Positions 16,540 to 24,998 of a DNA stretch of 43,808 bases are shown here, one piece after another. The stretch is from an uncultured Clostridia bacterium (GTDB lineage Bacteria; Bacillota; Clostridia; TANB77; CAG-508). The stretch is from the NCBI GenBank assembly GCA_934167095.1, contig CAKPKE010000014.1, positions 1 to 43,808 of the forward strand, given 5' to 3'. The position numbers and the translations under genes were made by a program. Each line of letters starts with the position of its first letter. Within the stretch, counting starts at the first letter, position 1. The notes beneath the pieces are model-generated. The model searched no databases. It had not been told where the DNA came from and saw nothing but the letters and a program-made list of their open reading frames with translations.

Positions 16540-17646
16540 TTAATCTATAAATATTGATTTTTGTCTTCTTCCACTTATATTTAGAAGTAAGCCTATAATT
16601 ATAAAGTTTGTAAGAAGTGAGCTTCCTCCATAGCTTACAAATGGAAGTGGTACACCTGTTATTGGTAGTAACCCCATTGTCATTCCTATATTTTCCGTCA
16701 TGTGGAATAAGAATATTCCAGCAATTCCTATTGCTATATATGAGCCTAAATTATCTTTTGCAGTTTTAGCAACATATATTGCTCTTGTAATTAATACTAC
16801 ATAAGCAATTACAACTGTCGCAGCAACTATAAATCCTAATTCCTCACCTATTACTGCAAAAATAAAGTCTGTACTCTTTGGGTATAAGAATCCTAGTTGT
16901 GTTTGATTTCCTTTCAAAAAACCCATTCCAAGAAATTCGCCTGCACCTATTGCAAGTTTTGATTGTATAACATTGTATCCTGCACCTCTAGGGTCTAAAT
17001 TTGGATTTAAAAATACATCAATTCTTGATTTTGCATGGTCTGGTAATATAAAGAAATATGCTACTGGTAACATTATTGCTACTATTAATATTCCTGATAT
17101 AATATACCTTTTTTTGATTCCTGCTGTAAATAGCATAAGAACTATTGCTACCATAAAAGCCATTGCAGTACCATAGTCTGGTTGTTTTATAATTAATAAA
17201 ACAGGTACTGCTACAACTGCTAAAACTTTTAATAATTGTAGTGGCTTGCTTATTTGATTTTTTCCTTTTTCCTGAATTTTTGACATCAAATATGAAACAG
17301 CAAGTATTACTATAATTTTTGCAAACTCTGCTGGTTGAATTGATACAGAACCAACATTAAACCAGCTTGTCGCACCATTTACTGGTTTTGTAAACAATAC
17401 TGCAACTAAAGCTACTAACATTATTCCATATAATATTGGAGAAATTTTAGTAATTGAATGATAATCAATTGCAACTATTACAATCATTATTGGAATACTG
17501 ATTAATATCCACATTATTTGCTTTTTAAATTCATCATATCCACTAGCTTGAGTAGCCGAAAATAAAGCACATAGCCCTATTGATACTAATATTATAATAC
17601 ATATCAATATACCCCAGTCTATGTTCTTAAATATTTTATTTTTCAT
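16540..17646 (-). CDS. rodA: RodA/FtsW-type SEDS peptidoglycan polymerase
   Basis: 368 residues with about ten membrane segments. SEDS glycosyltransferases polymerise lipid II; RodA works with the elongasome. The signature FVSYGGSSLLTNFIIIGLLLN is at the C-terminus, IGEELGF and HMTENIGMTMGLLPITGVPLPF just before it, and KQPDYGTA at about 160. RodA rather than FtsW is inferred from size and from the min/rod neighbourhood. It is eleven bases after minE and eleven before dusB. No penicillin-binding partner or mreBCD is in the window. Confidence 0.92.
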   Translation of the reverse strand: MKNKIFKNIDWGILICIIILVSIGLCALFSATQASGYDEFKKQIMWILISIPIMIVIVAIDYHSITKISPILYGIMLVALVAVLFTKPVNGATSWFNVGSVSIQPAEFAKIIVILAVSYLMSKIQEKGKNQISKPLQLLKVLAVVAVPVLLIIKQPDYGTAMAFMVAIVLMLFTAGIKKRYIISGILIVAIMLPVAYFFILPDHAKSRIDVFLNPNLDPRGAGYNVIQSKLAIGAGEFLGMGFLKGNQTQLGFLYPKSTDFIFAVIGEELGFIVAATVVIAYVVLITRAIYVAKTAKDNLGSYIAIGIAGIFLFHMTENIGMTMGLLPITGVPLPFVSYGGSSLLTNFIIIGLLLNISGRRQKSIFID

Positions 17647-17657
17647 CCTTTACCCTC

Positions 17658-18236
17658 TTAGTTTTCTTCAGTTTCATCTTCTCCAGAATCTCTTTCAGAT
17701 GATTCTTTTGAACTTTCTTGAATTTCAACTTCTACTTCTTGGGCAATTTCTTCTTTATCTTCTACTTCTACTGATTCTTCTTTTATTTCTTCATCTTTTT
17801 CTGGCTCTTCTACTATTATTTCTTCCTTTGATTCTTCTATTATTTTTTCTTTTTTATCTTCAGTACTATCTTCATTTATAATATTTATTTTATCTGCTAT
17901 TTTATCTTCTTCAACCTTTTTAGTTTCTTTATTTTGCAAGTTTTCTTTTATTCCAGCGATGGGAATATTAGCATATAGTGCTGGTGCTCCTGTTGTTCCA
18001 TCATCATTTACTTTATTTGTTAATCTAACATCAATGTCGCCTTCATCCACATCTATATACTTTTTAATAACTTCTATAATTTCTTGTCTCATCATATCCA
18101 AGAAATCGGCTGAAACATTAGCTCTATCCTGCATAAGAACTAAATGTAGTCTTTCTTTTGCTGTATCTTTTGACTTTTCTTCCAATTTATCCTTTTTTCC
18201 TACTCTTTTAAAGAAACTAATTACATTTTCGAACAT
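17658..18236 (-). CDS. minE: MinE with a long acidic C-terminal extension
   Basis: The first 85-95 residues match MinE: a membrane-binding amphipathic start (MFENVISFFKRVG), the MinD-contact strand ERLHLVLMQDRA and the dimer core EIIEVIKKYIDVDEGDIDVRL. MinE stimulates MinD ATPase and positions the division site. The usual protein is about 90 residues, but this one is 192: the last hundred are a low-complexity tail dominated by Glu, Lys and Asp. Its role is unknown. GGAGG precedes the ATG by five bases. It follows minD by 15 bases; no minC is in the window. Confidence 0.9.
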   Translation of the reverse strand: MFENVISFFKRVGKKDKLEEKSKDTAKERLHLVLMQDRANVSADFLDMMRQEIIEVIKKYIDVDEGDIDVRLTNKVNDDGTTGAPALYANIPIAGIKENLQNKETKKVEEDKIADKINIINEDSTEDKKEKIIEESKEEIIVEEPEKDEEIKEESVEVEDKEEIAQEVEVEIQESSKESSERDSGEDETEEN

Positions 18237-18251
18237 TTTTTCCTCCAGTGA

Positions 18252-19043
18252 CTATTTTTTAAATATACTTTTTATTTTTGTAAAAAATCCTTCATCTTTT
18301 CCCGGAATTGTAATGTCTACACTTTCTCCTAAAATTCTTCTAGCTATTTCTATGTATGCTTTTCCTGATGGTGCTTTTTTGTTTATTACTGCTGGTTCAC
18401 CTTTATTTGTTTGAGTTATTATAAACTCATCATCAGGCACAACACCAATTAGATTTATTGATAGTAAATCTACAATGTCTTCTACATCCATCATTTCGCC
18501 TTTTCTTACCATGTTAGGTCTTAATCTGTTTACGATTAATTCCGGATTCTTAATTTCAGACGCTTCTAATAAACCTATAATTCTATCGGCATCTCTTATT
18601 GACGATATTTCAGCATTAGTTACAACAATAGCTCTATCAGCACCTGCTATGGCGTTTTTAAAGCCCTGTTCAATTCCTGCTGGACAGTCAATTAATATAT
18701 AGTCAAATTCTTCTCTTAGTTTGTTGGTTAATTCTTTCATTTGTTCTTCATCTATAGCACTTTTATCTCTTGTTTGGGCAGCTGGTAATAGGAATAATTG
18801 TTCAAATCTTTTATCTTTTATTAAAGCTTGTCTTAATTTACACTTTTCTTCAACAACATCTACTATGTCATAAACAATTCTGTTTTCTAGACCCATTACA
18901 ACATCTAGATTTCTTAGTCCAATATCAGTATCTACAAGTACTACTTTTTTACCTTTTAATGCTAAAGCTGAACCAAGATTTGCTGTTGTAGTTGTTTTTC
19001 CTACTCCACCTTTTCCTGATGTTATTACTATAACCTCTCCCAT
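18252..19043 (-). CDS. minD: Septum site-determining ATPase MinD
   Basis: Deviant Walker A GKGGVGKTT lies near residue 10, LVDTDIGLRNLD is the switch I region and LIDCPAGIE the Walker B. The C-terminal TKIKSIFKK is the amphipathic membrane-targeting helix. MinD dimers on the membrane recruit MinC or other partners and are released by MinE. ATG at 19043 has GGAGG five bases upstream; the earlier ATG at 19055 contains that ribosome site and is rejected, giving 263 residues. It heads an operon with minE, rodA and dusB, driven by the promoter at 19103-19131. Confidence 0.96.
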   Translation of the reverse strand: MGEVIVITSGKGGVGKTTTTANLGSALALKGKKVVLVDTDIGLRNLDVVMGLENRIVYDIVDVVEEKCKLRQALIKDKRFEQLFLLPAAQTRDKSAIDEEQMKELTNKLREEFDYILIDCPAGIEQGFKNAIAGADRAIVVTNAEISSIRDADRIIGLLEASEIKNPELIVNRLRPNMVRKGEMMDVEDIVDLLSINLIGVVPDDEFIITQTNKGEPAVINKKAPSGKAYIEIARRILGESVDITIPGKDEGFFTKIKSIFKK

Positions 19044-19102
19044 AGAATCCTCCATTCTTACAAACTTTGTTACATTTCTATATATAATTTTTTACAGTAT
19101 AT

Positions 19103-19131
19103 ATAATATACGGAAATTAGCAAAAAGTCAA
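19103..19131 (-). promoter_or_regulatory. Promoter of minD-minE-rodA-dusB
   Basis: Minus strand TTGACT (19131-19126), 17-base spacer, TATTAT (19108-19103), about 60 bases before the minD start. Confidence 0.75.
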
Positions 19132-19191
19132 GAAATTTCGGATGCTTTTATTACAAATTTATTACAAGTTTTTTAGTGTTTTTTTAAGCCA

Positions 19192-20937
19192 TTATTTTCC
19201 TGTTCTTGGTAATATTTTTGCTGGAGTTTTAGGTGTATATACAATTGTTTGCCAGCTACTTTCTTCTTTTGATTCATTGTTTTTATACTTTCCAACCACA
19301 TCAGTTTTATTAGTAAATACATAGCCATTTTCTATATTTTCTAGCACTTTGCAATATAATTTTGGTTCTGTAATTTCTTTAAAACCTATATCTGTATTTT
19401 CAAACCTTAGTTGATACTCCGTTATAAATTCGTCATCTTCTAGCCAATTAAAGTCAATTTCATTGTTTACAGTTGTATCCAAATTAATTTTAATCATTTT
19501 ATAGTCATTTTTATTTGTTTTTATCCACACTGAATACACATTTTTTTGATTCCATATTCCAGTTTCAAGTTTTGTAGTTCTTACTGCATCTGTAGGAATG
19601 TAATCTGTCCAAATAAAACTATCTAGCATTACATTTGATTTATTTTCAATATTCTTAAATTGATATTCTATTATTTCTCCTGCCTTTGCCTCTAATACTC
19701 CTGCTTTTTCAATATTAACTTTGATATCTACTTTTTCATTTTCAACAATTATTTCTTTTTCTTCATTCCAATTTAATTCTATTTCAATTTCGTCTTTTAG
19801 CTCATAATACTTATCTTGCGTTTTTACCTCTTGCAAGTAATATTTACCTTGTTTTAAATTTTCTATTAAAATTTGACCATTCTCGTTTGTTTCATACTGA
19901 TTAATTTTTGTTTTATTACTGTCTAATAAATTAAATACTACTCCTGCTAAAGGCTTTTTATTTTGCCCGTCAATTTTATTTACAATAATTTTAGATTTAT
20001 ATGCATCAATAATTTCTTTTTTATCACATTTTACCTCTTCATAATTTGATGCATAAGTAATATAACTTTGAGTATTTTCGTCATAAGCTTTAGCATAAAA
20101 TACTGGATATGTTTTTATTTTTACATTATCAATTTCTATTGTTTCTTCAATGTTTTCAAGTATATTTTTAGTTGGAATTAATATTTTAAATCCATCATTT
20201 TCTTTTTGAACAACTGTATTTTCAGGAAAATCTTTTATAGAAATATCAAATGAGCTAATTTTTCTATTTCCAACTACTTTATAGTTTTGCACCAAGTATT
20301 TTTCGTTATTTAGTTCTTGTTCTTCTGCTGATATTTTTATTATTTCAATTTTAGGTTCTTTGTATTTTTCATCTCCATATAAACCATATTCATATAGCTT
20401 TTGCGCTACATCTAATACCTTTCTTGCTCTTCTTAAAACATCTTCAAAGCTAACATTTTCACCATAGCCAACTCTTGTTGGCTCTTCATATTTTTCTATT
20501 GGTGATATATTTTGAACAAGAGAATGTATTGCAGTTTTTGTTGCATAATAGAAATCGTCTTCACATTCTAAATTCCATTCTTGATAAGAGCTTCCCATAA
20601 AACCTTTATATAGTACTCTCCATAATTTTTCGTCACTTAGCATACTTAGTGTTACATCATAACTTTCATCTGCACCTGTTCCAATCCCTGGCTTATCAGG
20701 CTCAACACAAAATGCAGGTTGCTTTTCATTTGTTGAGCTATTTTTGTAGACAACATACGCTACACCTTTCATCATGTTACTATTTTTAAATTTTAATAAA
20801 GATATACAGTCATGATCTTTTTCTAAAAGTATTGTATCACCTGTAGAAAAGCTTACTGCTGTAGCAGGTATTATATTTAAAATTATCATCACAATTGTTG
20901 TGATATTTATTAATATGCACTTTAAAATTTTATTCAT
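19192..20937 (-). CDS. Pilin-like surface protein: degenerate thioester domain, SpaA repeat, terminal LPRTG
   Basis: 581 residues with a signal peptide at 1-28. Residues 50-145 resemble the thioester adhesin domain (AFCVEPDKPGIG with Cys77, then YYATKTAIHSL). In known thioester domains a Gln stands where Lys134 is seen, so the internal bond may not form. A SpaA-type Cna-B repeat follows (IVNKIDGQNKKPLAGVVFNL, YYLQEVK, about 330-430), then a beta-rich domain. The protein ends LPRTGK: a sortase motif with no hydrophobic segment or basic tail behind it. Other frames downstream do not supply one. It overlaps the sortase gene by eight bases and is its probable substrate. It may be released, or be a truncated anchor protein. 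Confidence 0.82.
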   Translation of the reverse strand: MNKILKCILINITTIVMIILNIIPATAVSFSTGDTILLEKDHDCISLLKFKNSNMMKGVAYVVYKNSSTNEKQPAFCVEPDKPGIGTGADESYDVTLSMLSDEKLWRVLYKGFMGSSYQEWNLECEDDFYYATKTAIHSLVQNISPIEKYEEPTRVGYGENVSFEDVLRRARKVLDVAQKLYEYGLYGDEKYKEPKIEIIKISAEEQELNNEKYLVQNYKVVGNRKISSFDISIKDFPENTVVQKENDGFKILIPTKNILENIEETIEIDNVKIKTYPVFYAKAYDENTQSYITYASNYEEVKCDKKEIIDAYKSKIIVNKIDGQNKKPLAGVVFNLLDSNKTKINQYETNENGQILIENLKQGKYYLQEVKTQDKYYELKDEIEIELNWNEEKEIIVENEKVDIKVNIEKAGVLEAKAGEIIEYQFKNIENKSNVMLDSFIWTDYIPTDAVRTTKLETGIWNQKNVYSVWIKTNKNDYKMIKINLDTTVNNEIDFNWLEDDEFITEYQLRFENTDIGFKEITEPKLYCKVLENIENGYVFTNKTDVVGKYKNNESKEESSWQTIVYTPKTPAKILPRTGK

Positions 20938-21538
20938 TTTTCAATCCTTCTTGTACTTCTAATCCTTGTACACATAATCTTTTATTTTTTCCATCTTTTG
21001 TGCATGTTATTAAAGTTATTCTATTATTTGAATTTTCTTTTAAATATGAAAAATCATCTTCAGAAATAATTTTTTTGAATGTAACTATGTATTTTCTTAT
21101 TCCATAGTCATTTTGATAATATATAAAACTTCCTATGTTTATATTTTTTAAATTTTTAAAGTAATCACCTTGTCCTCCCGAATTGTGAGAAGCAAGTCCA
21201 ACATTTCCGTAAAATAAACTTGTTGATTCAAAATGCCCAATTGCCTGTTGTAAAGTACTACTTTCTGTTCCTTCCATTATTGGAGCATTTTCTAATAAAA
21301 TGTCTGGAATTGTTAGAGTTCCAATTATTTCATTGTTATAAACTTCTTTTGTTTCGTTTTCAATTATATTTTGATTTACAATTTCTTCTGTATTTTCATT
21401 TTGTTCATACTCAATTTGTTCTTCTACATTGTGAGTAATTTCGTTTGATTTTTGCTTTTGTAAGGTCTCTTTTGCAAGCATTATTGATAGCATTATAAAA
21501 ACTACTATAATGGTGCCTTTTAATACATTTTTAGAAAT
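20930..21538 (-). CDS. Sortase (class D-like), probable ATT start
   Basis: Sortases are membrane cysteine transpeptidases that join LPxTG proteins to the wall or into pili. The catalytic set is visible: ASHNSGG (His), LITCTKDG (Cys) and KRLCVQG (Arg). The first ATG in frame is at 21493, but the in-frame codons upstream encode a membrane segment (VLKGTIIVVFIMLSIML) and a strong GGAGG is seven bases before an ATT codon at 21538. I therefore favour an ATT start, giving about 202 residues with the N-terminal anchor a sortase needs. Evidence for ATT is indirect. A perfect promoter lies at 21596-21624. The SpaA-type gene is the next member of the operon. Confidence 0.85.
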   Translation of the reverse strand: MSKNVLKGTIIVVFIMLSIMLAKETLQKQKSNEITHNVEEQIEYEQNENTEEIVNQNIIENETKEVYNNEIIGTLTIPDILLENAPIMEGTESSTLQQAIGHFESTSLFYGNVGLASHNSGGQGDYFKNLKNINIGSFIYYQNDYGIRKYIVTFKKIISEDDFSYLKENSNNRITLITCTKDGKNKRLCVQGLEVQEGLKNE

Positions 21539-21571
21539 AATTTTACCTCCTGAAATAAATATTTGAAAAAA

Positions 21572-21585
21572 TTAAATCGATTTAA
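21572..21585. promoter_or_regulatory. 14-bp perfect palindrome in the sortase leader
   Basis: TTAAATCGATTTAA lies between the -10 box and the ribosome site of the sortase operon, a usual position for a repressor operator. The binding protein is unknown. Confidence 0.45.
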
Positions 21586-21595
21586 ATTTAACTAG

Positions 21596-21624
21596 ATTAT
21601 ACGAGCAAACCCGCAATATGTCAA
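21596..21624 (-). promoter_or_regulatory. Consensus promoter of the sortase-SpaA operon
   Basis: Minus strand perfect TTGACA (21624-21619), 17-base spacer, perfect TATAAT (21601-21596). Confidence 0.9.
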
Positions 21625-21670
21625 GAAAATTCGTTCGTCAAATTATGACATTTTATGTAAAAATTATGTC

Positions 21671-21705
21671 AAAAAAAGAGCCCTCTTAATCAATTTAAGA
21701 GAGCT
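21671..21705 (-). terminator. Intrinsic terminator of the por operon
   Basis: On the minus strand AGCTCTCTTAA pairs with TTAAGAGGGCT (one wobble) around a short loop and is followed by seven or more T. It begins 14 bases after the ferredoxin stop codon. Confidence 0.88.
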
Positions 21706-21718
21706 TATTTTATATATA

Positions 21719-21895
21719 TTATTCTTCTGATGGTGCTCCAACTGGGCAAACAGCTGCACAAGTACCACAGCTTATGCATTGTGTTTCATCAATTTTATAT
21801 CTTCCTAATTCGTCATCATAAGATATACAAGAAACTGGACAATTTGCTGCACATGCGCCGCAGCTTATACATTGGTCTGATATTTTATATGCCAT
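21719..21895 (-). CDS. 2[4Fe-4S] ferredoxin
   Basis: 58 residues with two C-x2-C-x2-C-x3-C-P motifs (CISCGACAANCP and CISCGTCAAVCP), the clostridial eight-cysteine ferredoxin that carries low-potential electrons. The upstream ATG at 21904 overlaps the ribosome site, while ATG 21895 has AAGGAG nine bases before it, so I use the latter. It is the last gene of the porG-porD-porA-porB operon, 33 bases after porB, and is the natural acceptor for the oxidoreductase. An intrinsic terminator follows. Confidence 0.94.
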   Translation of the reverse strand: MAYKISDQCISCGACAANCPVSCISYDDELGRYKIDETQCISCGTCAAVCPVGAPSEE

Positions 21896-21928
21896 AATAT
21901 TCATCTCCTTACAAATATTGATAACATT

Positions 21929-22885
21929 TTATTTATTTGTTATCTCTTCTAATTTTAATAGCTCTTCCCAGCGTTTGTCAACCTCTTTTTGAAATTCTTC
22001 TATCATCCATTCGTTTCCTGCTTTGAACATGTGTTTAAAGCGTTTTTGTGGACGTAAAAATTCTTCAACTGGTAATTTTTTTGCTGGTTTATATGTTATA
22101 TGAAATACGCCATTTTCTACTTCATATAAAGGCCAATAGCATGTATCTATTGCAAGTTTATTTATTTTCATTAAGTCTTCAGTGTTGTATCCCCAACCTC
22201 TTGGACATGGTGCCAAAACATTTAAGAAAGTTGCTCCTTCTGTATAAATTGCTTTTTCAGCTTTTTCATACAAGTCTTTAAAATTACCTGTTGCAATAGT
22301 TTGAGCAACATAAGGTAAATGATGTTCACACATAATTAAAGTTAAATCTTTTCTTGACTGCATCTTTCCCGGAATCACTTTTCCAGCAGGAGATGTTGTT
22401 GTATCTGCAAACTTTGGTGTTGCTGATGAACGCTGAATTCCTGTATTCATATATGCTCCATTATCATAGCAAACGTAAGTCATATCATGACCTCTTTCCA
22501 TTGCACCTGATAAACTTTGAATTCCTATATCGTAAGTTCCCCCATCTCCACCAAAAGTGATAAATTTAGTTTGTGTTCCTTCTGGTTCTTGTAGTTTTCC
22601 TTGCTTTTTTAATGATTTGTATGCAGCTTCTGCTCCTGAACAAGTTGCTGCTGCACACTCAAATGCAGTGTGAATATAAGAATCAGTCCATGCAGAATAT
22701 GGATATATACAAGTTGATACTTCCATACAGCCTGTTGCATTTGATACAACAGCTCTATCATTTTCATGAAGTGCTCTCATTATCATTCTTGCAACTGGTG
22801 GAGCTCCACAACCAGCACACATTCTATGTCCTGCAGTAAATCTAGAAGGCTTATTTGCAATTACTTCTTTCATATTATATGCCAT
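21929..22885 (-). CDS. porB: 2-oxoacid:ferredoxin oxidoreductase beta subunit (TPP-binding)
   Basis: 318 residues. The beta chain binds thiamine diphosphate and a 4Fe-4S cluster. AGHRMCAGCGAPP supplies two cluster cysteines, ATGCMEVS a third, and FGGDGGTYDIG with CYDNGAYMNTG is the TPP-binding motif. CPRGWGYNTED matches pyruvate-type beta chains. With the alpha, gamma and delta genes upstream it forms the four-subunit enzyme that converts pyruvate (or a similar 2-oxoacid) and CoA to acetyl-CoA, CO2 and reduced ferredoxin. It is separated from porA by two bases, with GGAGG in the porA end. Confidence 0.93.
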   Translation of the reverse strand: MAYNMKEVIANKPSRFTAGHRMCAGCGAPPVARMIMRALHENDRAVVSNATGCMEVSTCIYPYSAWTDSYIHTAFECAAATCSGAEAAYKSLKKQGKLQEPEGTQTKFITFGGDGGTYDIGIQSLSGAMERGHDMTYVCYDNGAYMNTGIQRSSATPKFADTTTSPAGKVIPGKMQSRKDLTLIMCEHHLPYVAQTIATGNFKDLYEKAEKAIYTEGATFLNVLAPCPRGWGYNTEDLMKINKLAIDTCYWPLYEVENGVFHITYKPAKKLPVEEFLRPQKRFKHMFKAGNEWMIEEFQKEVDKRWEELLKLEEITNK

Positions 22886-22887
22886 AA

Positions 22888-24081
22888 TTATTTTGCCTCC
22901 TTTCTTAATCCTAAATATCTATAATGATCTTTTGCATTTTTTTCATCTTTTACAATTTCTTGTAAATCTTCAAATACTTTTTCTATGTCGTTTGTAGTTG
23001 TATCTCTTCCACCAATTCCATAGATGTAGTTAACAGCTGGAACATGCACATTTTCTGTATACATAGCAGATGTTACATCTTCATATAAAGCTCCACCTGC
23101 ACCATTTAAGCTGTCTGCTTTATCTAGTATTGCTATAGCTTTTACATTTTTTAAAGCTTTTGCTACTTCTTCTACTGGGAATGGTCTAAATACTCTTATT
23201 TTTAGAAGTCCAGCTTTTACTCCATTTGCTCTTAGTTTGTCAACAACAGCTTTTGTTGTTCCTGCTGTTGAATTCATGCAAACTATTGCAATTTCTGCAT
23301 CTTCTAGTTGGTATTCTTCAAACAATCCATATTTTCTTCCAGTCATTTTTTCAAATTTATCAGCTACTTCTAGAATAACTTTTTTAGCATTTCTCATAGC
23401 TTCTGCTTGTTGATATTTATGTTCAAACAAATATGCTTGTAAATCCATTGGTCCTACTGCTATAGGCTCGTTTTGATTTAATAAATAATGCTCTGGTTTG
23501 TATGTTCCAACAAATTCTTTTACTTTTTCATCTTCAATAAGTTCTATATTTTCAATAGAATGTGATGTAATAAATCCATCTTGGCATACCATTAAAGGCA
23601 ACATTACATTTTTATTTTCTGCAATTTGATGTGCCATTATCATGTTATCATAAGCTTCTTGGTTATTTTCAGAAAATATCATTATCCAACCACTATCTCT
23701 AACTCCCATTGCATCTGAATGGTCATTGTGAATATTAAGAGGTGCAGATACAGCTCTGTTTACTAACGATAAAACTATTGGAAGTCTTGAGCCTGCTGCA
23801 ATATAAAGCATTTCCCACATATATGATAATCCATTTGCAGATGTTGCAGTCATTGCTCTTGCACCTGCTGCTTCTGCTCCAATACATGCACTCATTGCAC
23901 TATGTTCACTTTCAACTGCAACAAATTCTGTATCTACCTCTCCATTACTTACAAATGTAGAAAAATATTGTGGTATTTCTGTTGAAGGAGTGATTGGGAA
24001 TGCTGCGACAACATCTGGATTTATTTGTTTCATTGCAACTGCTTGAGCTTCATTTCCACTTAGACGTTCTCTTATACTCAT
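22888..24081 (-). CDS. porA: 2-oxoacid:ferredoxin oxidoreductase alpha subunit
   Basis: 397 residues, the pyrimidine-binding chain. FPITPSTEIPQYF at 29-41 and VESEHSAMSACIGAEAAGAR at about 57 are family landmarks: the conserved glutamate activates TPP and the Thr-Pro-Ser loop contacts the substrate. TATSANGLSYMWEML and LNIHNDHSDAMGVRDSGW follow, and the C-terminal domain (IRVFRPFPVEE) is the usual transketolase-C region. Pyruvate is the likeliest substrate by similarity. It begins with ATG overlapping the porD stop (TAATG), so translation is coupled. Confidence 0.93.
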   Translation of the reverse strand: MSIRERLSGNEAQAVAMKQINPDVVAAFPITPSTEIPQYFSTFVSNGEVDTEFVAVESEHSAMSACIGAEAAGARAMTATSANGLSYMWEMLYIAAGSRLPIVLSLVNRAVSAPLNIHNDHSDAMGVRDSGWIMIFSENNQEAYDNMIMAHQIAENKNVMLPLMVCQDGFITSHSIENIELIEDEKVKEFVGTYKPEHYLLNQNEPIAVGPMDLQAYLFEHKYQQAEAMRNAKKVILEVADKFEKMTGRKYGLFEEYQLEDAEIAIVCMNSTAGTTKAVVDKLRANGVKAGLLKIRVFRPFPVEEVAKALKNVKAIAILDKADSLNGAGGALYEDVTSAMYTENVHVPAVNYIYGIGGRDTTTNDIEKVFEDLQEIVKDEKNAKDHYRYLGLRKEAK

Positions 24082-24392
24082 TATTTATTTTCTCCTCCTT
24101 CTTCTTTCATGACTATTGCTCCAAAAGGACAAACTTTACTACAAATTCCGCATCCTTTACAATAATCATAATTAAAATCTTCTCTTTTCATTTCTTTATT
24201 TACTGGTATTGAATCATCTGGACAAACAGGAAAACAAAGTCCACATTGTGTACATTTTTCTTTTATCCAAACTGGGCACATGCTTCTCCAGTCACCAGTT
24301 TTAAATTCACGAGCATTTCCAGCATCATAAATTACTCCGCCCGGTGTTAATTTTTCTACTGGAGTATTTTTATCTATATTCATTTTTGCCAT
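24081..24392 (-). CDS. porD: 2-oxoacid:ferredoxin oxidoreductase delta subunit (ferredoxin-like)
   Basis: 103 residues with two ferredoxin cysteine motifs (CTQCGLCFPVCPDD and CKGCGICSKVCPFG) after an N-terminal lead (TGDWRSMCPVW) typical of PorD. It passes electrons from the TPP centre to free ferredoxin. AAAGGAG lies before the ATG. It sits between porG and porA and shares an overlapping stop/start with porA. Confidence 0.93.
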   Translation of the reverse strand: MAKMNIDKNTPVEKLTPGGVIYDAGNAREFKTGDWRSMCPVWIKEKCTQCGLCFPVCPDDSIPVNKEMKREDFNYDYCKGCGICSKVCPFGAIVMKEEGGENK

Positions 24393-24412
24393 AATCTTTC
24401 TCCTTTCTTTTT

Positions 24413-24991
24413 CTAAATTTGAGTTACCATTTCTAATGCTAATTTCAAAGCTTTCATATTTCCTTCAATTACTTCTGGCTTTTTAGCAAATTTGTGTTTA
24501 AATGAACCTTCCATATCTGCTAAAAATGCTTCTTCTGGCATTATGTTTGCAACTTTTACTATTGCTGCAAGCATTGGAGTATTAGGAAAATATCTTCCTA
24601 ATGCTTCTTCAGAAATTTTTCTTGCATCAACTGTAAAAATTTTTCCTTCATAGCCTTTTAATTTTGATTTTATCTCTTCTGCATTTTTTACTGTATTTAT
24701 CACTATTGCACCATCTTTTTTTAGACCACTTGTTACATCTACAGAATCAAGTAATGTATCGTCAACAACTACAACATAGTCTGGTTCATAAATGTTACTA
24801 TGTATTGTTATTGGTTTGTTACTAATTCTGTTATATGCAGTTATTGGTGCCCCCATTCTTTCTGGGCCATATTCTGGAAATCCTTGAATGTATTTTCCTG
24901 TATTGAAAGCTGCATCAGCTAATAACAAAGATGCTGTTTTTGCACCCTGGCCACCTCTTCCGTGCCATCTAATTTCTACTAAATTTTCCAT
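24413..24991 (-). CDS. porG: 2-oxoacid:ferredoxin oxidoreductase gamma subunit
   Basis: 192 residues. IRWHGRGGQGAKTAS at the N-terminus is the signature of the gamma chain, which contributes to the CoA-binding side of the enzyme. The sequence continues with FPEYGPERMGAPITAYNRI and ends after about 190 residues as expected. The ATG follows GGAAAGGAAG, which is formed by the last codons of the winged-helix frame upstream. It is the first structural gene of the operon, about 255 bases after the consensus promoter at 25254-25282. Confidence 0.93.
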   Translation of the reverse strand: MENLVEIRWHGRGGQGAKTASLLLADAAFNTGKYIQGFPEYGPERMGAPITAYNRISNKPITIHSNIYEPDYVVVVDDTLLDSVDVTSGLKKDGAIVINTVKNAEEIKSKLKGYEGKIFTVDARKISEEALGRYFPNTPMLAAIVKVANIMPEEAFLADMEGSFKHKFAKKPEVIEGNMKALKLALEMVTQI

Positions 24992-24998
24992 TAAAGAA

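Noticed and set aside
19132..19200. A hidden frameshift restoring a membrane anchor after LPRTGK
   Set aside because: None of the three forward frames after the motif encodes a hydrophobic stretch, and no CGGA is present.
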